Source: Linanthus parryae
Taxonomy: Eukaryota > Streptophyta > Magnoliopsida > Ericales > Polemoniaceae
Direction: 5' to 3'
NCBI GenBank assembly: GCA_023055425.1
Contig: JALGPY010000001.1
Span: 117,285,057-117,349,056 of the forward strand
DNA length: 64,000 nt
Shown here: one piece after another, positions 10,394 to 20,975 of the stretch
How positions within the stretch are numbered: position 1 is the first letter of the stretch
Layout of the letters: each line of letters begins with the position of its first letter
Translations under genes and position numbers: made by a program
The notes under the pieces: generated by a model
What the model was told of the DNA's origin: nothing
Seen by the model: only the letters and a program-made list of their open reading frames with translations
The model's database searches: none

Positions 10394-12560
10394 GCATTAT
10401 CGTTTAGGCCACATGAATAAGAAATACATATCTAGAACTCCATATAGATGGATTTATAGAACTAATTTGATTATTGAATCATATGAGATTATGTAAGACT
10501 TATTTATTAGGCAAATATATGATCTTTTGAGAATCATACATATTGATGTATGTAGGCCACTAATCACAAATACTAAAGATGGTTTTCAGTACTTCATCAT
10601 ATTTACTGATGTGATCAGAGAAATATGGATTTGTTTATCTTATGAAGAAACAAATCAGAATCCTTTGAATTGTTCAAGGAATTCAAGAATGAAGTAGAGA
10701 AACAGTTTGGCAAAAGTATTAGGGCTCTACGATTGGATCGTAGAGGAGGATACTTAAGCCAATAGTTTGAACATCTATGGAAGTATGGGATGTGATCCCA
10801 ACCCACTCTACCTAGAACACCATTAGGAAATGGCGTGTCTGAGAAGAGACATTGAACCTTGTTGGACACGGTTTCCATGATGTGTCAAACAAAACTTCCA
10901 GTTATTTTAATGGCCATGTTCTAGTTACAGCAAATTTCGCCCTTAACCTTGTTCCATCTAAATAAATTATGAAAAACACCATATGAGATATGGACTAGAA
11001 AGTGTCCTAGTATGTCATTCATAAAGATTTTGGGTTATGGAGTTTATGTAAATAGCTTACAGATAAACTTGAACCCAAGTTGGATAAATGTACTATGTGG
11101 AAATATCCTGAGGAAACAAAGGATATTATTTCTACAATCCGATCGAGGACAAATTGTTTGTTACTCGAACCACTGTGTTTCTAGATAGAGATTGTCTCTA
11201 AAAGAAACAGTGGGAGGATAATAGAACTTGAAGGAGTTCAAGAACCACAACAGAACATTGATCCTTTTTATGGAACATGAGCAGGATCACAAGATGTTGT
11301 GGAGAAACCTACTCAGGTAACACAAGAACTTCGTAGGTTAGGTAGGATATGTCAAGGGACTAGAGAAATAAGGATTTCTCAAAAACCGTGATATATTGCT
11401 CATCGAGATGAGCCTACAAACTATGAGATGGCCACGTGTGGTCCATACTCTCAGAAAAGTCTTGGAGCCATGAGATACGATATGGAATCCATGTATACCA
11501 ACAAAGTATGGACTTTGGTGGAACCACCTGAAAGGATAGGACCCATAGGGTGCAAGTGGGTTATGAGGAAACCAGCATGAATGGTAATATGATTATTCTT
11601 AAGGGACAATTGGTTGAAAAAGGGTTTCATGTGATTCATAGTATAGACTATGACGAAATCTTTCCCCAGTTGTGATGCTTAAATCCATTCGCATTTTGCT
11701 TGTAGCAATCTGTTTATAGATTGAGTCAAGCTTCTTGGAGTTAGAATCTTCGAATTAATGATGCAATCAAAGGAGTTTTGTTCCATCAAAATTGAAGATG
11801 AGACTTGTGTCTACAAGAAGGTTAGTGGGAGCACAGTTATGTTTCTGGTCATGTATGTGGAGACATACTAATCATTGGGAATGATGTCCCTACTTGGAAA
11901 TCTTACGTAGATTGACTAGGGAATTAATCTTCAATGATAGACTTAGGAAAAACAACTTGTGAAGATCTATGGAGATAGATCAAGATGGTTGTGAGGCTTA
12001 GGTAATAGTACATGAATTGACAAAGGTGTTTATATGGTTCAACATGTATAGAATATGGATTCTACCTATGTCACATGGAATTAGTCTTTAGAAAGACTGA
12101 TTGTCTTTCCAATTAGATTGGGAAGGGACCATATGACTAAGATTCATGAGATACGCCGTGTTATGTACTAGGTCAGATGTATCATATGGTATGACATAAA
12201 GATACCAATCAAATCCAAGTGATAGTCACTGGATAATTATCAAGATTATCCTTAAGTACTTGAGAAGGAATAAAGGATGAATTCTTGATAAATGGAGGAT
12301 AGGAAGAGTTTACTGTAAGGGGTTACAGTGATGAGAACTTCCAATCTAACAAAGAAGATTTCAGATTATAGTCAAGTTTTATGTTTTGCACTAGTGGGAT
12401 GAACTGTGAGCTGAAAAGGTTTCAGGCAAGATACAGTTGCCGATTCTAACACAGATGACTGAGTATATTAATGCATAAGATGCACTTACTCATAATATTC
12501 AACCTCAATCAAATTGTTTATAAAGGAGATGTGAATATTTGCAAAGTACCAGCACATGTC
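10394..12560 (+). pseudogene. pol: Copia pol remnant (integrase, RT, RNase H)
   Basis: Short readable blocks in shifting frames show order and orientation. At 10394 there is HYRLGHMNKKYISR (GAG-pre-integrase). Near 10535-10610 there is HIDVCRPLITNTKDGFQYF (integrase core start). At about 10680 follows FKNEVEKQFGKSIRAL. Near 11460-11570 comes MESMYTNKVWTLVEPPE followed by GCKWVMRKP (reverse transcriptase N-terminus). The same blocks occur in the better preserved copy at 45909-49120. No frame longer than 90 codons survives on the plus strand, so it cannot make a functional polyprotein. Confidence 0.8.
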
Positions 12561-12643
12561 TCGCCTACCACACGCCTACGCAGTGTAAGCGTGGAGGGCT
12601 TCGCTAGATCAATAAGCATATGATGCAGGAGATTGACTCTAGT

Positions 12644-12656
12644 GCAAGTTGGAGAC
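12644..12656 (+). other. Polypurine tract of copia A copy 1
   Basis: gcaagttggagac directly before the LTR start TGTTGAAATTG. The intact family copy has gcaagtgggagac at the same place. Confidence 0.7.
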
Positions 12657-14093
12657 TGTTGAAATTGTGCCCTAGAGGCAATCAATTAATTGTGACGAAT
12701 ATGTGGATTTACGATTCATTATGTTGTCGATATGGAGATATGTTAACATGAATGAAGTCCTTAGAATATAAGTGTTATATTCTTAAACATCCATAGTCAA
12801 TTATAATGATTAATGGGACAATCATTTATAGACTAGTACGGGGTTGGATTGATATGGAGATATCACGATCCAACACATGGGTATGCATTAAGGAGTAATG
12901 GCATACTGGATTGACCCACAACGAGAAGGATACATTAGATTATGTTGAAGTCACAATAGCTTCTCGTAGTGCTAATGATATTGCAATCCTTAGACTTGAA
13001 GTCACTAGATACTCTAGTTGTGAAATATCGTGCTTTGATGTTATCAAACGTTCCACCGTAACTGGGTAATCATAAAGGTAGCTATCGGGCATGGTAGGAA
13101 GCAAGCTTAGAGATCGTAGTGATGTAGAGAGGATTTGTCCCTCCCACATAATGGGAGCAAATATCTACGGCCACTCGAGGGATGAAGCTTATTGAATGCC
13201 TGGCCAGACTCCGATAAATCAATATGGAGATATTGATGTTATCTGCTTGCATAATCATATTCCCAGGATCGATGAACTATGGATTGGATTTACGAGTGTG
13301 ACTATTTATGTCTCGTGTTCAATCTGGATATGGAGACAAAGGGATAATGCAATATGAGATATTGGGCACATGAGGTTTGTCGGGATCACTGACTATTTCT
13401 ATTAGTTGGGTGGCATGGATGTGTTGCTAGACACCGCTCCATGTTAGTAATAAAGTTACTACCAACTAAGTAGAAAGCTATGAGGTCACACGTCAAATAG
13501 AGATGAACTAGATTTAGGATTAATTAATATGATTAATTAATAAGAATGATCATTATGCAACACCTTGCAAACTTAGTAGGACTAATTTGCAAGGAAGGGA
13601 CTAATCCAAGTTCATGTAGAACTAGGAAGGACCTTTATGTAGTTAACAAGGAGTTGTTGAACTATATAAAGGAGGCTCTAGCTTCCTTCCCACTTAATGT
13701 TATTAGACATAACACAAGAGAGTGGGAGAGAGCAAAAGAGAGAGCAAGAGAGAGCCTAGAGGCGCACACCCCTAGGCCGTCTGCCCCCTTTCCTGTCGGC
13801 GCCAAAGAGGAGGCCGAAGCCCTCCTCTTTTCACCTCGTTGCTTGAATCCTTCTTCCCTCTTCCTCCGGTCCAAGCTAGCACTAGGAGAAGGAAGAATCT
13901 AGATCTCACCTCTAGACGTGGATCAACCGTAGAGACGAGGACACTATTAGTCGTGTGATCTCCCAAATCACAAAGGTACACAATTACTATGTCCCTTATC
14001 ATGTTATGATGTCTCTTCCTGTGATCCTTGGTGGGCTTTGAGTAAGATTAAATTTTTGTTATTCCGCTGCGTTACCTACGTCAAAACCCAACA
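12657..14093 (+). repeat. 3' LTR of copia A copy 1
   Basis: 1437 bp, starting TGTTGAAATTGTGCCCTAG and ending CAAAACCCAACA. It matches, in reverse complement, the LTRs at 44509-45899 and 51454-52861 and the solo LTR at 19480-20884. Open frames inside it are not genes. Confidence 0.9.
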
Positions 14094-14270
14094 CTTCAAT
14101 CTTTCATCTCTATCTGTCTCTTGTTCCTGTATTTGATATGTGAAGACCCATCCTAATTTTATCAGGCTATTAAGTTGGTCAATGGTTATACCGGGGGCGG
14201 CTAGAGTACTTGGGTTTCGCTTCACAAGATCTTGATACGTCATTCTCCAAATATTGCTATGATTCGGAGG
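14094..14270. other. Unassigned spacer
   Basis: Sequence between the copia A LTR and the first recognisable part of the copia B LTR. No coding or repeat assignment is possible. It may be target-site DNA or a decayed part of the LTR. Confidence 0.4.
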
Positions 14271-15360
14271 AAAAACCTTCTACATAAATTCTTCTGTAGA
14301 ATCCTTTTACTAGATACAGTGAACTTAGATATTATTATAATATTGGGATATTACTAATAAAATAGGCCCACTAGTTAATTAATACAATTGGGCTATAACA
14401 TCTGGACTATCAACTACTAGCAGAGTAGTTAAAACCGGGCCGCACCGGTCGAAACCGCACCGGCCGGTTCGACCGGTGAACCGGTGGGTAACCGGTCCGG
14501 TTTAGTGAAAGGACCGTATATGCAGAAAACCGGTCAAATCCGGTAAAAAACCGACGGTTTTCAACGAACGGGTGAACCGGCCGGTTCTGACCGGTTTTAC
14601 CAGTTTTTGCACAAAAAATTGAAGATCCAAAAAATCTCTCAGCCTCTGTTAGTTCTCTCGATGTGAGTTGTTGTGAGTCTCTGCCGAGTGAGTCTCACCC
14701 TATGTGAGAGAGTAAGAGGGAGAAAAACGACGATGCGAGAGATGATCATCCTTATTTGAGCTAGTACCAAAGATGATGGCGGCATAGGCGACGTGGAGGC
14801 GGAGTGGAGGATGCGGCGTGGGGCGGCATGGAGGTGGAGTGGAGGCTGTGAACCCTAATCTGGGAGAGAGTAGAGAGATTGAGAGAGACAAGAAATGAAC
14901 TGTTTTGGTGACTTTGGTCGTTTGATTGTGTAAAATGGGGGATAGTGTGTGTGGGTTTGGGCCTCGTTTGGGTAGCGTATAAGATACATCAGATATGGCT
15001 TATGCTGGGATATGAGGTATGTATGCTGTCGGATAAGGCCTGATATGATATGCTGGCTTACTGTATTTGGGTGCTGCAAGATATGAGGTAGGATAAGAAG
15101 CAAAATATGTATCCAAATGAATACCCTTAGTGCAGTGATTTCGTATAAATGACACACACAATACCTTGCAACAAAGAAACTAATACACTGATTGTCTCAT
15201 TTAATCTAATTACAAATATATTTTTAAAATAATCAAATAGTAGCATACTTAATACCACCAAACTACACAATAGTAGCATAGTCAATACCATATGTGTCTC
15301 TTCAAGTTACAAAAGATACAAATTCCAAAATTAGAAGTAGCGGAGTTCTATAAACAATGT

Positions 15361-15433
15361 TTATTTCTTCAATGCAGGTTCAACGACAGCTTCGACCACT
15401 TCTGTTTCCACAATATCTCCTTTCTGCTTCAAT
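15361..15433 (-). pseudogene. Exon-like captured gene fragment
   Basis: On the minus strand a typical plant 3' splice site (tgttttgcag) is followed by a 73-base exon-like stretch in one open frame ending in TAA at 15361-15363: LKQKGDIVETEVVEAVVEP and then ALKK. Upstream (to about 15540) the sequence is T-rich, like an intron. This looks like the last exon of a host gene carried inside the TIR element. The source gene is not recognised. It is unlikely to be expressed here, since no upstream exons were found. Confidence 0.4.
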
Positions 15434-16310
15434 CTGCAAAACATACAAGCTCATGCTTAGATATCAGAATGCAAGAACTCAGTGCAAGAAAAGGATTTGA
15501 CAATCACACATGAAGAACTCATTGCCATAGGTATCATCTGAGTGTATTGAGCAGAAAATAAAGTATGAAATATGAAAAAAGGCTGATCTCATATTAGGGA
15601 GATTGTGCCTCCTTAAAGAGATCTCAGGTTGAATGAATATACAAATTTAGCTAAAAAATCACTGGGCTGCATGGGGATTACTTCTATAATACAATGTCTT
15701 CTACCACAATGTCTTCCTAACCATCATTCCCCCACTAAATCCAAGGTAAATGCAGCATTAATTTGACTATTAGCTTATGTTTGTGATCCTACGAACTGTG
15801 CTTATCACAATTATGAAGCAAAGAGTGACCAGACATTGAATACTCACATTTGTGGGGAGCGTGCATAAGTTTATACCCAAAACAATAGAGAGTGCAATTC
15901 ATAAAATGAGTACATGTCAATCAAAGCAAAGTAGCCTTCAGAACACCCACAAGTTCTGATGAATTAAAACTCTGTAGAAATATCATCATGGCCTCAAATA
16001 GTAGTAGTAGTTTCAAGGGTGAAGGAAAATGATTTGAGGGTTGTTGAAGAAAACGAAAATCTGACGTATACCACCCCCCCCATGGTGTTTTGGCATATTG
16101 TTTGTGTATTTATACCCATGTAATTTTGGCATATTGATGAGGGCATTTTTGTCCAGAGAAATTTGCCCATATCCTGCACAAATGTTATGTGACGTATACC
16201 ACCCCCCATGGTATAAGATTTTAGGAAAAAAAGGAGAGGGAAGATATGGCTTGGATATGATTTCACCCCCTTATCCGGTACCCACACAAGGAATAAGATA
16301 AGGGAGGGGA

Positions 16311-16519
16311 TATCATATCATATCATATCATATCATATCATATCATATCATATCATATCATATCATATCATATCATATCATATCATATCATATCATATCA
16401 TATCATATCATATCATATCATATCATATCATATCGTATCGTATCATATCATATCGTATCGTATCATATCATATCATATCATATCATATCATATCATATCA
16501 TATCATATCATATCATATC
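16311..16519. repeat. (TATCA)n pentanucleotide array
   Basis: 209 bases, about 42 units of tatca with a few tatcg variants around 16433-16460. It lies at the inner side of the right terminal inverted repeat of the nested TIR element, where sub-terminal gatatg sequence may have seeded the expansion. Confidence 0.95.
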
Positions 16520-17057
16520 CCCCTCCTTATCCGCTACCCAAACGAGGCATTGGGGTCTGATTAGTAGGTAATGGGTTAGGTAATGAGTTAGAATAGTGTT
16601 GAGTGGCCCCATAATGTGGCCCAAATCTGTTACCTATTTTCTTTTTTTGCAAACAAACTGTTACCTAATTGTGTTAACATAAAGTTGTGCTTTTTTATTA
16701 GCTCCATTAATGTAAAAAGTTAATTACATGTTATAATATGAGAAAATTAATTACATGTTTGCAAAAAAATAAACAACATGACTAATAGTATTTTTTTTTC
16801 TTGACTGCAACTAACAATATTTATATATTCTTGTTAATTTCATATTTATATTATACTGTTATTATTATATATAATATTTATATATTATTAAAGTAACAAC
16901 GGTTCAACCTGTCCAACCACTAGTTCGACCGGTCCAACCGTGAACCAGTGTCTCACCAGTTCGATGGCCGGTCCGGTTTTGAAAACGTTGACTATTAGTA
17001 ATAATAGAATACTTTATTTATTGGGCTAAACCAAACTAATCTCCAACACCCCTTCCT

Positions 17058-18480
17058 AAACTTGGTTTAGCAACTCTAAATCAATCTCTCAACTTGAAGA
17101 AGATGTCATACTTGAGAGGATTGGTGAATGTCCGCCACTTGATCTTGAGATCTAGCATACTTCATCTTCACGTGCCTTTCTCCACATATTCCCTAATGAA
17201 GTGGAAGCCAGTATCGATGTGCTTTCTCCTCCCATGAAATACTAGATTTTTGGATAACGCCAGAGTAAACTTGTTTTCAATGAATATCTTAGTAAGCATT
17301 CTTGTGACAAGTTTAGCTCCTTCATCAACAAAAAATCATGACACACACAATAAGTAGCGGCAATATACTCGACTCACATGTAGAAAGTGCGATAATTGGT
17401 TGCTTATTGGATGCCGAAGTGAAAGCTGTCATGCCCATGAAGAAAACATAGCCACCTATGCTTTTTTCGATCACCAATATATCCATCCTAATAGCTATCA
17501 CTATAGCCAAAAAGTATAATATTATCACAATGAGAATAAATAAGACCATGATCAATCGTTCTTTTGAGGCAGCGAATGATTTACTTGACAGTCTTCAAAT
17601 GAGTTGTAGTAAGAATTTCCATATAGCGGATTATGAGTCCAACGCAAAAGAGAATATACGGTCTCGTGAAAGTCAAATATATCAAGGTTCCAACCAAGCT
17701 TTAGGATCAACCTGTACTCCTTCATCGAACTTTGAAAGCTTTACTCCACATTCAACCAGGGTGGCAATAGGCTTAGAATTATCCATCTTGAACTTCTTAA
17801 GAAATTCTTTAGCATACCCCTATTACGAAATGAAGATGCCATCTTTCATTTTCTTTACTACTATACCAAGATAGTAGGACATAAGTCCAATACCGGTCAT
17901 CTCAAACTCCTTCATCATGACCCTCTTGAAATCTACAATTAAAATCAAATTATTTTATGTGAATATCAAATCACCAACATATAAGAAAAAAAAAATCAAC
18001 ATATCACCGTTCCATATTACAATAGAGAGCATGCTCTTGTGGTCATCTTTTAAAATTATTATCTGGAAAATATTTTTCAATCCGGCTGTGCCCAGCTCTT
18101 TGTAGTTTTCCTTAAGCCATAGAGAGCCTTCTTCGACTTTAAAACTTTATTTTTATGCCCCTTTACAACATAACCTAGTTGTTGTTCAATATACATTTCT
18201 TCCTCAAGACGCTCATTTAGGAAGGAGGATTTCACATCCACTTGATAAATCTTTCATTTATTTTGAGCCGCAAAAAAATAATAAATCTTATAGTTTCAAG
18301 ACAGAAAAAAGAAGCGAATACTTCATCATATACAATGTCGGCGCTTTGCTTGTATCATTTGGCCACCAATCTTGTTTTGTATCTCTCTACTTCTCCTTTG
18401 ATATTCTTCTTCACCTTGTACATCCACTTTACTCCAATAAATTTGTGGTCTTATGGAAGTATGACAAGTTTCCATGAGTA
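17058..18480 (-). pseudogene. pol: Copia B reverse transcriptase and RNase H remnant
   Basis: Read on the minus strand from 18480 down. The RT start has KTRLVAK-like and QVDVKSSFLNERLEEEMYIE blocks near 18180-18245, then KALYGLRKTTKSW near 18105-18140. RNase H follows with IGGYVFFMGMTAFTSASNKQ and ALSTCES near 17380-17455. A C-terminal FTNPLKYDIFFKLRD block near 17095-17140 lies next to the LTR. Several stops and frameshifts exclude a functional product. The catalytic YVDD motif was not readable. Confidence 0.75.
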
Positions 18481-18490
18481 ATTTTTCTTT

Positions 18491-18862
18491 ATGGACTTGT
18501 TCTCTCTCACTTGGGAATCCAAGAAGCAACCAGTTTTCACACTTTTTTCATGTGAGACCGAGTATATTGGTGATACTTCTTGTGTATGTCATGTACTTTG
18601 GTTGAAGGGTTTTATGATGGACCTAAATTGTCAGAAGAAGAGCCTATTGAGATATTCATTGACAACAAGTCCGCTCTTGCGTTATTCTAGAATCCTGTAT
18701 TTCATGAGAAGAGCAAGCACATCAAAACTCACTTCCACTTCATAGGAATGTGTTGAGAAAAAGGAAGTGAAGATGAAGTATGCTAGATCTCAAGATCAAG
18801 TTGCAGATATATATTCACGAAACCCCTCAAATATGACATCTTCTTCAAGTTGGGAGCTTTAA
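18491..18862 (+). pseudogene. Copia B RNase H fragment
   Basis: Open from 18491: FSLTWESKKQPVFTLFSCET followed by EYIGDTSCVCHVLWLKG, the copia RNase H block around the catalytic Glu. A frameshift follows, then DIFTKPLKYDIFFKLG in another frame near 18805-18855. The matching minus-strand block is at 17095-17460. Confidence 0.75.
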
Positions 18863-19170
18863 TACCGAGGCAACCACCACCGCTGCAGACGTTGACAGTA
18901 TCTTTCTTCTGATCATTCACCACATCCTTGAGAGTTTCCGCTCAAACAGAAACTTGATCTTCTTTCTTCAAGCTCTCATCCTTGACAACCTCATATTTTT
19001 TATAGGATGGGGCCACCTCATTTGGCGTTGTCGAGCATGAGTTCTTGCCAGAACAACTCCAACCTGAACAACTCATCCTCGTGATACAAAGTTGAAAGAA
19101 AATATGGAGAGAAGAGATGAAGTATTAGATCAGTCGTTGAGAGCTTTATTTAGAGTTATAAATCATGTTT
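18863..19170 (-). other. Insert in copia B with Cys-bearing reading frame
   Basis: Absent from the left half of the pair, where RNase H is followed directly by the LTR. On the minus strand a frame starts at 19076 with MSCSGWSCSGKNSC, continues through a lysine/glutamate-rich middle with one TGA, and ends with a CSGGGC block near 18880. Cysteines only at the two ends recall small metal-binding proteins, but no family could be assigned. It may be a retro-captured host transcript fragment or simply chance. Confidence 0.35.
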
Positions 19171-19179
19171 AAGTGGGGG

Positions 19180-19479
19180 TGTTGGAGATAAAACTTGGTT
19201 TAGCCCAATAAATAAAAAGGCAAAGTATTCTATTTTTACGAATATGTTCAAATGTTATAGTCCAATTGTATTAATTAACTAGTGGGACTATTTTCTTAGT
19301 AGTAGCCCAAATTTATTATAATGCCTAATTCATTGTATTTAGTGGGAAGATTCTAGAGAAGAATTTATGTAGAAGGTTGAGGAGAAAGTCTTAGATATTT
19401 TGGTGGAAGAAATTTGGGGAAGGAATGGTGTTAGGAATATTCCTTCATCATCCACCTACAAATATTAAATAGATTGTAC
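19180..19479 (+). repeat. Copia B LTR, first part
   Basis: Starts TGTTGGAGATAAAACTTGG after a polypurine-like aagtggggg. It matches the reverse complement of 14271-14420 joined to 16991-17048. Continues after the solo LTR at 20890. Confidence 0.75.
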
Positions 19480-20884
19480 TGTAGGGTTTTGATGCAGGGT
19501 ACATAGCGGAAATACAATTTTTTTTTGCTCAAAACCCTCCATGAATCGCACGTGAAGCATCATAACATGATGAAGGAGAAAGTTTACTCAGTAATTCTGA
19601 TTGGGACGATCACATACGCAGATTAAAAATAACAGCGTCTCTACGATATCCACACGAATAGACCTTAACTAGACTTCTTATCCAATGGTGCTAGCAATTT
19701 TGAGAAGAATGAGGCTCTTTTCATAAAAGATGATGAAATGGACTTGCGCATGCTGGATCACATCCATGAACATGGAAAGGAGAGACAGAGAGAGAAGGCC
19801 AACTCTTGGCGGTGGACTTCATGGGGCGGCACCTCCTTGGCGGCCAAACCCTAGTTGGGTGAAAACTCCTTTTCACTCTTTTTCTTTTCTCTCTAGTGTA
19901 CTGTGTAGAGTAGGAATGAATCTAGGTTGAATTTTCATAGTCTACAAATCCTATTTATAGCTAGAGAAATTCATCTTTTCCCTTAAATCCAACAGTTTGG
20001 ATTAGTTTGCATTCTAGTCACAATTTCTCTTTAGTCCAACTAATGAGCAACTAATTTCAGTTTGATCTATTATTGTGTGTGACTTTGTAGGTTCCTAATT
20101 ACGTTGGCAGTAATAACAATTATTACAAACACTGTGCGACATCAAGCAATAAATCAATGCTCTCAAGTAATAGGAATGTCAGTGATCTGACTAACCTCTG
20201 TGACCAATGTTACCGTGTTTTATAATCCCTTTGTCTCATCTATCCAGATTGGAAACAAGACATGGAGTGACACACTTGTATATCCAATCTATAATTTTTC
20301 GATCTGTGAGTATACTTAGATAAAGAAATAACATCAATATATCATATTGATTTATTTGAGCATGGACATGCATTTTCCTAAGTCTCACTCATCGAGTGGC
20401 CGTGGATATTTATTCCTGTTATGCAGGAGGGAAAAATCATATCTACATCACTACCATCTCTCAACTTGCTTCATATCATGTCTGATTATCGTCTTTATAG
20501 TTGCCCGGTTACGGTGCAACGTTGCGAAATCAAAACATGAAAATTCACAACTAGAGTATCTAGTGACTTCAATTCAAATGATTACAACACCATTGTCACT
20601 ATGAGAAGTGTTGTGACATTCAAATAACTCCCATGTAGCCTTCTCATGGTGGGTCAATCCAGTATGCCATTACTCCTAATGCGTACCCATGTGTTAGACT
20701 TGATATCCCCATATCAATCTATACATACTAGTCTCGATGCAATATAGTCGTCCTAATTAACTGTAGTACTCGACTAGGAATTTTTAAGAATATAACATAT
20801 ATATTCCATATCGATAACACAATGAATAGCAAGTCCACATAAATGTCACCATAAATAGATTGCCTCTAGGGCACAATTCCAACA
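19480..20884 (-). repeat. Solo LTR of copia family A
   Basis: 1405 bp with family-A termini (plus strand: tgtagggttttg ... cacaattccaaca). It is flanked by perfect 5-bp duplications tgtac at 19475-19479 and 20885-20889. No interior is left, so it arose by recombination between the two LTRs of a minus-oriented element inserted in the copia B LTR. Open frames inside, such as one at 19730-19930, are not genes. Confidence 0.9.
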
Positions 20885-20975
20885 TGTACCTCATCCACTT
20901 TGTATCAAGCAAAAAATTAAAGCTCTTCTTTCACACATTGTTCTATTCTCTCTCTAAGTATTGCATCACTCCCCT

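Larger units (their letters stand above)
9375..14093 (+). mobile_element. Degenerate copia element, family A (copy 1)
   Basis: Remaining interior and 3' LTR of a plus-strand Ty1/copia element interrupted at its 5' side by the Athila-like insertion. The leader at about 9425-9660 matches the leader of the complete family-A element at 44509-52861 in reverse complement (for example gggcttgccaaagcaagg and acacaagctagtaatgtgtg). Gag and pol are riddled with stops and indels. The 5' LTR and PBS should lie beyond the Athila element, outside the window. Much older than the element inside it. Confidence 0.85.
14961..16549. mobile_element. Nested TIR element with TATCA satellite
   Basis: Termini gcctcgtttgggtagcg (14961) and, in reverse complement, the same 17 bases ending at 16549. 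Sub-terminal regions on both sides also pair (gtataagat.. with ggataagg.., gatatg blocks). GCCTCGTTTGG-type ends suggest a PIF/Harbinger-like or unclassified MITE. A target duplication was not recognised, so the superfamily is open. It contains an exon-like fragment (15361-15433), two copies of a gacgtataccacccccc motif (about 16061 and 16191) and a pentanucleotide array. Confidence 0.65.
14421..16990. mobile_element. hAT-like DNA transposon, non-coding
   Basis: The termini are imperfect inverted repeats rich in CCGGTC: left cagagtagttaaaaccggg, right end in reverse complement caacgttttcaaaaccgga. They are flanked by 8-bp direct repeats with one difference (actactag at 14413-14420 and actattag at 16991-16998), the duplication length of hAT elements. 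The CAAAACCGGACCGG type of end is common in plant hAT families. It is 2570 bp long and has no transposase. About 1.6 kb of it belongs to a second TIR element. Inserted into the LTR of copia B. Confidence 0.75.
14271..18483 (-). mobile_element. Copia family B remnant, minus-strand half
   Basis: Reading right to left: reverse transcriptase, RNase H, a short polypurine-like tract and a 3' LTR. The LTR parts are 14271-14420 and 16991-17048; the hAT element 14421-16990 splits them. The LTR segment with ttgggctataacat and ttattgggctaaaccaa is the reverse complement of the LTR at 19180-19479. There is no 5' LTR, PBS or gag in this half. It meets a plus-strand half of the same family at about 18484. 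Confidence 0.75.
18484..20975 (+). mobile_element. Copia family B remnant, plus-strand half
   Basis: Holds the RNase H end (18491-18862), a foreign insert of about 300 bp (18863-19170), a polypurine-like tract (aagtgggggtg) and an LTR beginning TGTTGGAGATAAAAC at 19180. The LTR is split by a family-A solo LTR at 19480-20884 and resumes at 20890 to about 20975. Its sequence is the inverse of the left half, so the two halves form a head-to-head pair with their RT/RNase H ends facing each other. The right border is approximate. Confidence 0.7.

Noticed and set aside
16311..16519. CRISPR-like or centromeric repeat
   Set aside because: It is a pure pentanucleotide microsatellite without spacers and confined to one transposon.
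14955..16556. Target duplication for the inner TIR element
   Set aside because: Flanks gtttgg and attgggg cannot be aligned as adjacent direct repeats, so superfamily assignment was left open.
18863..19076. Metallothionein identity for the Cys-bearing frame
   Set aside because: Cysteine spacing does not follow the CxC/CxxC arrays of plant metallothioneins and the frame has a stop.
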